DNA of 40,765 bases from Candidatus Poribacteria bacterium (GTDB lineage: Bacteria > Poribacteria > WGA-4E > GCA-2687025): NCBI GenBank assembly GCA_026004875.1, contig BPJZ01000023.1, positions 1-40,765 of the forward strand, in the 5' to 3' direction. A model generated the notes under the pieces. The model searched no databases. It saw nothing but the letters and a program-made list of their open reading frames with translations, and was not told the origin of the DNA. This document shows, piece by piece, positions 35,493 through 40,765 of this stretch. How positions within the stretch are numbered: the first letter of the stretch is position 1; each line of letters starts with the position of its first letter. The translations under genes and the position numbers were made by a program.

Positions 35493-35717
35493 ATGACGGG
35501 GTGCAACGATTTCGAGATCAGGATGCTTTCGGATCGGTTAAGCCTTTACGACCTGGCGCTTTTGCTGGCTGAGGGCCAAACGGGGGACGTTCGGGAGCGA
35601 TGGGCGGTCTTTATTGACAACTTGGCCCGGATCACCGATACCTTCGCGCGGGCGCGGGCGGCGTCGAAGGATTCGGCCGACGCGTCCAGCGAGGACGCCG
35701 CTCTGCTGATGGCCTAG
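35493..35717 (+). CDS. Small hypothetical protein
   Basis: A 74-residue protein from ATG 35493, with GGAG 9 bases upstream (35439 is an alternative). Helical sequence (LSLYDLALLLAEGQTGDVRE, FIDNLARITDTFARA) is followed by an Ala/Ser/Asp-rich tail. No family recognised. Its end overlaps the convergent beta-helix gene by 4 bases. Confidence 0.45.
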   Translation: MTGCNDFEIRMLSDRLSLYDLALLLAEGQTGDVRERWAVFIDNLARITDTFARARAASKDSADASSEDAALLMA

Positions 35718-37154
35718 TCGGGAAGCTCGTCGGGATGCACCGGCCCCCACTCGTCGATAACGATGTACCTCCGGCCCCGCTTGGCTCCTGGTGGAAGGAA
35801 CGGATCCTGCTCGCCGGGAAGCTCGGGAAGCACTGGCGCCTCCAGTTCTGGCGGCTCCCAGCCGGGCGCCGCCTCGGAAAGGTTCTCTCGAAGGACTGTT
35901 CCGGCACAGTCCCCCTCCTGAACGACGTGCCGCCCGCAGTGAATCCAACAGTTCCGGACGATTTGAGTCCGATGGGTGTCACGAAGCCAGACGGCGGCTC
36001 GATCGTTTAAGAATCGGTTCCCCAAGATCAAGTTATCCTCCGAACGGGTGTTGTGATGGCGTCCGTAGGGCCCTTCGTCGAATTGGGAATTGGGGCTCCA
36101 CCAGAGCCGAATGGCCACCGGGTTTTCGGAGAACCGATTTCCAACGATTTGGTTGTGGTGGCCGTGCTCGATGGCGATTCCGACTCCAGCGCTTCGATGG
36201 ATCTCGTTCCCGACAATCAGCGTCTCGTAAGAGTATCCCGCCCAGATGCCGTGTTGGCACTCTTCGAGCCGGTTCTCCTGAAAGCGATTCCCGCCGCTAA
36301 AGGTCGCCTCGATGCCGTTGGCGACGGCGTGGGAGAAGTCGTTTCGGTAGAGTAGGTTTCGGTTGGAGCCCCCCGTTCCGGTCTCCTGAAGCGTCTCGTG
36401 ACCGGCGTAGAGGAAGAACCCGTCTCCGCCGTGGGTCGCGCTGTTATAGACAAAAAGGTTCTCGCAGCACTGCTCGAAGACCAGGATTCCGGCGGAGTCC
36501 TGTCCGCGCCAGTAGACGCCGTGGCTATATCCCCGGACGCACCAGTCGAAGCGATTGCGACAGATCAGGTTCCGGGAGGAGCGCCAGAGCGCCAGCCCCC
36601 AACCGGAGAGGAAGGAAAAGTCGTTGTCGTAGACCTGAGAGTCGGTCACGCTGTCCAGAAGGATGCCGTTTTGGGAGCGGCGGCCTCGGTTCCGCCGAAC
36701 AATCGCGCCGCGGGTCTCCTCCAGGTAGAGCCCCGCCCCGTAGCGCATCCATTCGTTCTGGTCGTTGTGGTGAGGCCAGAGCCAGTCGTCGGGGTCTTCA
36801 GCCTCCGGCGTGCTTTTGAGCCGCATCGCGTAGTTGCCGCTCAGGTCGCAGTCCTCGACGATGGACCCATCGGCTCCTTGTAGGTAGATGCCGATTTTGT
36901 AACCGCGAATCGTTCCCCCCTCGGATCGTCAGCTTCTGTCGTCCATGGGCGACAATGCCCAGGCCGGAGTAGGTGTCCGGCGTCGCGGACGGCTCCGCAC
37001 CGATCAGTTCCACGCCGGTCAGGTCCAACAGGACGCCGTCGGCGAGGATTCGAACCGCCCCCTCTCCCTCTGGGTCGGGGAGAAAGTACTTCCCTGGCGG
37101 CACGCGGGTGTCTTCGGTGATGGTCGTTCCTGGTTGGAGTGGTAGCGTCTGCAA
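35714..37154 (-). CDS. Right-handed beta-helix repeat protein, frameshifted
   Basis: A beta-helix (NosD/pectate-lyase-like CASH domain) protein. The first frame has PPGKYFLPDPEGEGAVRI, ADGVLLDLTGVELIGAE and KLTIRGG. It shifts +1 at a run of six C (36915-36920, five expected) into TIRGYKIGIYLQGADGSIVE. The main part then has repeated coils such as NGILLDSVTDSQVYDNDFSF, NLICRNRF, QIVGNRFSENPVAIRLW and NLILGNRFLNDRAAVWL. The C terminus is Pro/Glu-rich. The start is unclear: TTG 37154 has AAAAGGAAA upstream and gives about 479 residues; ATG 37247 is in frame but its first 30 residues look non-coding and no signal peptide is seen with either. Divergent from the ManD-like gene, so possibly involved in uronic-acid polymer use. 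Confidence 0.75.
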
Positions 37155-37261
37155 GAGGTTTCCTTTTCCCGAAAGCCGGAGCCTCTTGTGGGCCGGTCTC
37201 CGGCGACGCGTTGACGAAAGATTAGCACAACTGGTTGCTTGAGTCATCCGGTTTTGCTAGC

Positions 37262-37273
37262 GTGAGCGCTCAC
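37262..37273. promoter_or_regulatory. Perfect palindrome resembling a LacI-family operator
   Basis: GTGAGCGCTCAC is a 12-bp perfect palindrome with the centre of the lac-type operator half-site (TGAGCGCTCA). It sits between the divergent beta-helix gene and the ManD-like gene, 29 bases before the latter's ATG. No LacI-family regulator is encoded in the window. Confidence 0.5.
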
Positions 37274-37302
37274 ACGGACTCAAGAGGAAGGAGGCGGAGC
37301 TG

Positions 37303-38505
37303 ATGGGCGCGATTACCATTCAGGACGTTCGGGTCATCACGACTCAACCCGCTGGGGCGCGACTGGTTGTTGTCAAAGTGATCACTTCGGAACCGGGTCT
37401 GTACGGAGTCGGGTGTGCCACCTTTACCCAGCGGTTTCACGCCGTCGTCACCGCGATCGAGAAGCACCTAAAGCCGTTTCTCCTCGGTCGGGACGTCTCC
37501 CGGATCGAGGAGATCTACCGGATGGCGACCGTTCACAGCTACTGGCGCAACGGGCCGGTGTTGAACAACGCCATCTCCGGCGTAGACCAGGCGCTTTGGG
37601 ATATCAAGGGGAAACTTGCCGGGATGCCGGTTTACGATCTGCTGGGGGGCAAGTGCCGGGAGGCCGCCGCCGTTTATGGCCACGCCGGCGGCCGGACGCC
37701 GGAGGAGGTGCTGGAAAGCGTCTATCGGTTTCGCGAGCGCGGTTATCGGTACATCCGAGTTCAGTTGGGGCCGTACGGCGGTCGGCCCTCCAAGTCGGTC
37801 CGTCCGGAGGGGGCCCCCGAAGGCGCTTACTACGACCCTCGCGAGTACATGCGCAACACGCTGCGGATGCTGGAGTACGTTCGAAACGCTGTGGGGGATG
37901 AGGTGGAGCTGCTCCACGACGTGCACGAACGCCTTCATCCGATTGACGCGGTCCTGTTTGCCAAGGAGGTGGAGCGTTTTCGGCTCTTCTTCTTGGAAGA
38001 CCCGTTGGCTCCAGAAGACCTGGAATGGTTCGAGAACATCCGCCAGCAATGCGCGACTCCAATTGCGATGGGGGAGTTGTTCAACCACCCGCGCGAGTGG
38101 CAACCGCTGATTGCCGGGCGGTTGATCGACTTCATCCGGATGCACGTTAGCCAGATGGGCGGCATTACGCCGGCGCGGCACGTGGCCGCTTTTGCTCACA
38201 TGTACGGCGTCCGGACGGCCTGGCACGGCCCTGGCGACACCTCACCGGTCGGGCACGCCGCCAACCTTCATCTGGACCTTTGGGCGCCCAACTTTGGCGT
38301 TCAAGAGTGGTGTGGGTTTCCCGACCACGTCTATGAGATCTTTCCTGGTCTACCAGAGGTGCGCGACGGATACATGTACCCGAACGATCGGCCGGGGCTG
38401 GGGATCGACGTCAACGAAGAGCTCGCCGCCCGATTCCCCTGCCGGGACGAGGTCGAGTTCTGGACGCAGGCGCGGCTGCCCGATGGGAGTCCGGCCCGTC
38501 CGTAG
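37303..38505 (+). CDS. ManD/RspA-like enolase-superfamily dehydratase
   Basis: A 400-residue mandelate racemase/muconate lactonizing-type enzyme. Metal ligands are Asp206 (LLHDVHERLHP), Glu232 (FLEDPLAPEDL) and Glu258 (AMGELFNH), each 26 residues apart as in the ManD group. His208 and His308 (AWHGPGDTSPVG) match the catalytic histidines. The family dehydrates D-mannonate or D-gluconate, steps in hexuronate use, though many RspA-type relatives have low or unknown activity. The expected Tyr-Arg dyad was not clearly located. AGGAAGGAGG precedes ATG 37303. Confidence 0.88.
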   Translation: MGAITIQDVRVITTQPAGARLVVVKVITSEPGLYGVGCATFTQRFHAVVTAIEKHLKPFLLGRDVSRIEEIYRMATVHSYWRNGPVLNNAISGVDQALWDIKGKLAGMPVYDLLGGKCREAAAVYGHAGGRTPEEVLESVYRFRERGYRYIRVQLGPYGGRPSKSVRPEGAPEGAYYDPREYMRNTLRMLEYVRNAVGDEVELLHDVHERLHPIDAVLFAKEVERFRLFFLEDPLAPEDLEWFENIRQQCATPIAMGELFNHPREWQPLIAGRLIDFIRMHVSQMGGITPARHVAAFAHMYGVRTAWHGPGDTSPVGHAANLHLDLWAPNFGVQEWCGFPDHVYEIFPGLPEVRDGYMYPNDRPGLGIDVNEELAARFPCRDEVEFWTQARLPDGSPARP

Positions 38506-38511
38506 AGGTCG

Positions 38512-39321
38512 TCAGCCGTTTTCTTCGGCTTTGGCCTGCTCCCAGAGTTGGTCTAGCTCTTGAAGGCTCTTTCCTTCCAAGGGCTCGCCCTGCTCTTGAA
38601 GCAGCGCTTCCATTCGCTGGAACCGCCGTCGGAACTTAGCGTTGGTCCGTCGGAGGGCCTGTTCTGGGTCCACGTGGAGCTTTCGCGCCAGGTTGACGAC
38701 GGCAAAGAGGAGATCGCCGATCTCGTCCTCCAGGCGCTCCGGGTCGGCTCCCTTTTCGATTTGCTCCTGGAGCTCGTTGGCCTCCTCGCGAATCTTCCCG
38801 AGAATCGGTGTTGGCTCCTCCCAATCGAAACCGACTCGAGCCGCTCGCTTTTGGAGCTTCTCGGCGGCTAAAAGCGCCGGAAGCGCCCTTGGAATGCCGT
38901 CCAAGAGCGAAGTGCGGTCTTGGTTCGATTCCTCCTGGCGCTTGATTTGCTCCCAGTTGCGGAGCACCTGATCGGTGCTCTCAACCTGGAGGTCGCCGAA
39001 GACGTGCGGATGACGGCGGACCAGCTTCGCGTTGGCCGCGTTCAGCAGCTGGGCCATGGTGAAATGGCCTGCCTCAGCGGCAATCTGGGCGTGAAGCGCG
39101 ACGACGATCATCAGGTCTCCTAGCTCTTCGGCGATCTTCTCCGGTCGGTCCTCCTCGATCGCCTCGACCAGCTCGTAGGCCTCTTCGAGCGTGTCTGAGC
39201 GTAGGGAGTGATGGGTCTGCTCCCGATCCCAGGGGCATCCTCGCTCCGAACGGAGGATCGCAACGATCTCGAGCAGGCGGGCGAAGGCGGCCTCAGCAGT
39301 GGGTTGGGGCTTCTCCTGCAT
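38512..39321 (-). CDS. mazG: Nucleoside triphosphate pyrophosphohydrolase MazG
   Basis: Hydrolyses (d)NTPs to NMP and PPi, helping to clean nucleotide pools. From ATG 39321 the protein has 269 residues with two MazG domains. The first has RGCPWDREQTHHSLRSDTLE followed by EEAYELVEAIEE and EELGDLM (the EExxE and ExxD metal sites). The second has REEANELQEQIE and LEDEIGDLLFAVVNLARK. RRHPHVFGD is also typical. The start was chosen for GAAGGGACC upstream and for matching the family N terminus; the frame is open further up but not family-like. Convergent with the ManD-like gene. Confidence 0.93.
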   Translation of the reverse strand: MQEKPQPTAEAAFARLLEIVAILRSERGCPWDREQTHHSLRSDTLEEAYELVEAIEEDRPEKIAEELGDLMIVVALHAQIAAEAGHFTMAQLLNAANAKLVRRHPHVFGDLQVESTDQVLRNWEQIKRQEESNQDRTSLLDGIPRALPALLAAEKLQKRAARVGFDWEEPTPILGKIREEANELQEQIEKGADPERLEDEIGDLLFAVVNLARKLHVDPEQALRRTNAKFRRRFQRMEALLQEQGEPLEGKSLQELDQLWEQAKAEENG

Positions 39322-39379
39322 CCTGGTCCCTTCGGCAACTGTTAGGTTTCTGTATCCTTTGCGGCCGGAATTCGTTATT

Positions 39380-39385
39380 ATTGTA
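39380..39385 (-). promoter_or_regulatory. Possible -10 element for mazG
   Basis: TACAAT on the minus strand (39385-39380) lies 58 bases before the mazG start. No clear -35 lies 17 bases upstream. Confidence 0.25.
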
Positions 39386-39430
39386 ACGAGCGTTCTCACG
39401 GCCCGTCGGGGGACGGGAGAAAATCTTCGC

Positions 39431-39459
39431 TTGCGCTCGCAGTCGGAGAGAAGTATACT
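39431..39459 (+). promoter_or_regulatory. Sigma70-type promoter for the M23 peptidase gene
   Basis: TTGCGC (39431-39436) and TATACT (39454-39459) are 17 bases apart. Transcription would start near 39466, leaving a leader of about 96 bases before ATG 39562. Confidence 0.55.
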
Positions 39460-39561
39460 GCCGCAAAGCTGGTAACACGAGGACCGCTTTGTGCGTTTAG
39501 CAGTAACGTCCAGTGAGGGGCGAATCGGTGAGAACACCAGCTTTCTGAGGGTACAGCCTCT

Positions 39562-40522
39562 ATGAAAAACGGCATTACATTCATGGTGATGACCCCTAGC
39601 CGAACCAGTCCTCGCAAGTGGACGGTGACGTCAGGGGGACTTGTTCTGCTGGTCTTAGGGGGGCTGCTTTTGTTGAGCGGGGCCGTCTTTGGCACCGCGA
39701 GGGTTTATCAGATGTAACTCGCAGGCCAAGCGGTTTCAGGAGGACTACCGCACCCTCCTAGCCGAACACCGCCAAATGGCCGCTGAATATCAGGTTCTAA
39801 CCGAGCGTCTCAAGGAGATCGAGGCGCTGGAGCGCGATGTTCGGTATGTGCTTGGTCTTCCGGAGAAGCCCTCCCGCGCGGGTACGGGTGAGTCTCCTCT
39901 TGGCCAAGGTGGTGAAGGGGATGAGGGGCTTGCATTGGACGAGAACAGCACCCTCGCCGACTTGACGACGGTCACTCGGGAGAACGACTTCAGCGCAGGG
40001 ATTGAGATCGCCGAAGGCTCTGTCGGTCGCGCCCAGCAGCTGTTGGCCAGCCTCATGGAGATTCGGGACTTCGCTCAGGCGGAGTTGGAGGACCTAGCGA
40101 CGACCCCCTCGATCGTCCCGATCGAGCCGGGGAACCCCTACTGGTTCTCGTCCGGGTTTGGGATGCGCAAAAGCCCCTTTACGGGCCGGCCGGAGTTCCA
40201 CGGCGGATTGGACATCTCTGCCCGCGAGGGGACGCCGGTCATCGCTCCAGCGGACGGGGTGATCATCGCGCTAGAACGCGACACCGCCGGCCTGGGAAAC
40301 GCGATCAAGATTCGGCATAACGAATCCTACGAAACGGTCTACGGCCATCTTCGGGAGAAGAATCCGTTTGCCGCCGGGATACGCGTCGGGACCCAGGTCA
40401 AGCGCGGCCAGGTCATTGGCTACGTGGGAGATACGGGCCGATCCACCGCGCCCCATTTGCACTACGAGATTCGGAGGAACGGCGAACGGGTTAACCCCTG
40501 GCCTTATCTGTTGGACCGATAG
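39562..40522 (+). CDS. M23 family (LytM-type) peptidase with N-terminal membrane anchor, frameshifted
   Basis: Cell-wall metallopeptidase of the inner membrane/periplasm. The first frame starts at ATG 39562 and holds the membrane helix GGLVLLVLGGLLLLSGAVFG; it stops at 39716. The second frame, one base on, continues SQAKRFQEDYRTLLAEHRQM as a coiled coil, then the LytM domain: FSSGFGMRKSPFTGRPEFHG, the zinc site in HGGLDISAREGTPVIAPADG and HLHYEI near the end. Joining the two by removal of one base between about 39660 and 39717 gives about 319 residues, a normal anchor-coil-M23 protein. All catalytic residues are present. Confidence 0.85.
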
Positions 40523-40564
40523 CCGATCGAGGGGTTGGAGCGTGAAAAAGGGCGTTTTTTCGGG

Positions 40565-40765
40565 CTACTGTTTTGCAGCGGTAGCCCGAACTTGCTCCTG
40601 AAGGCGCGCCAGCTCCGCTTCCAGTTGCTTTTGACGTCCCGTCAGCCAGAAGAGATAGGCAGCGAACACCGCCCAGACGGTCAGGTAGGCGGCAAACAGA
40701 TAGGTCAGCCGCCGACGCTGCTCCCGTTGGAGGTACTCCGTTGCCGCCTGGACGGCCGTTTCGGG
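40565..40765 (-). CDS. CcmD-family protein, 5' end outside the window
   Basis: Sixty-six residues read from the window edge. One membrane segment, TYLFAAYLTVWAVFAAYLFW, is followed by a charged helix, RQKQLEAELARLQEQVRATA. This matches the small CcmD component of the CcmABCD haem-export system for cytochrome c maturation. The rest of a ccm locus would lie beyond the right end. This would fit the c-type cytochrome at 4219. An 8-bp stem (CGGGCTAC/GTAGCCCG) at 40561-40588 covers its stop region. Confidence 0.65.
   Translation of the reverse strand, partial: PETAVQAATEYLQREQRRRLTYLFAAYLTVWAVFAAYLFWLTGRQKQLEAELARLQEQVRATAAKQ

Noticed and set aside
40561..40588. Intrinsic terminator at the right end
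   Set aside because: The stem is followed by A-rich sequence on the coding strand of the CcmD-like gene rather than by a T-run, so it does not fit an intrinsic terminator for that gene.

Overview
This 40.8 kb window is GC-rich bacterial DNA from what looks like an uncultivated Gram-negative-type (double-membrane) organism. Evidence for the outer membrane is a TolC-family protein, a HlyD adaptor, a beta-barrel protein and several large secreted proteins. The gene mix (URO-D family, Gfo/Idh/MocA, phytanoyl-CoA dioxygenase, ManD/RspA-like enolase, LamG, DUF5060 hydrolase, a DUF6785-like membrane protein) resembles candidate phyla such as Poribacteria or Armatimonadota-type lineages. That placement is inference from gene content, not proof. 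I see no prophage, insertion sequence or CRISPR array. The length would suit a fosmid insert.

Layout. 1-3.0 kb: frameshifted end of a URO-D family gene, a STAS-domain gene, a Gfo/Idh/MocA oxidoreductase and, divergently, the RNase P RNA. 3.0-8.5 kb: beta-barrel protein, c-type cytochrome, HtrA-type protease, terminator, and a large DUF6785-like membrane protein. 8.5-10.5 kb: trpBA on the minus strand. 10.9-16.0 kb: an operon of TolC-like protein, HlyD/MacA-like adaptor, MacB-type ATPase and a dockerin-bearing lipoprotein, with no permease. 16.1-20.2 kb: a LecA-like domain protein, then a tightly packed plus-strand run (coiled-coil protein, DUF2203, biotin synthase, ThuA-like secreted protein, cobalamin adenosyltransferase, pseudo-receiver). 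20.2-25.9 kb: a minus-strand run of a small protein, M28 peptidase, M6 peptidase, SDR and RtcB. 26.0-28.4 kb: hypCDE. 28.4-31.7 kb: TPR protein, tRNA-Ser(GGA), and a DUF5060 glycoside hydrolase with Ca-binding repeats. 32-35.7 kb: phytanoyl-CoA dioxygenase, a Rad52/ERF-like protein, a 39-residue basic protein, LamG protein, and a small hypothetical. 35.7-38.5 kb: a beta-helix protein and a ManD-like dehydratase diverging from a perfect LacI-type palindrome. 38.5-40.8 kb: mazG, an M23 peptidase and a CcmD-like fragment.

Themes. Polysaccharide/uronate use is suggested by the DUF5060 hydrolase, beta-helix protein, ManD, MocA and LamG genes. Envelope export and secreted proteolysis are suggested by the TolC-HlyD-ATPase set and by M6/M28 peptidases with C-terminal sorting-like domains. 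Respiration or hydrogenase maturation is suggested by the cytochrome c, CcmD and HypCDE genes.

Two features stand out. First, eight genes are broken by ten apparent single-base +1 shifts, mostly in short G or C runs. This pattern points to base-calling errors more than to decay, so I describe those genes as single units. Second, two secreted proteins 15 kb apart share an almost identical C-terminal tail that may be an undescribed sorting signal.
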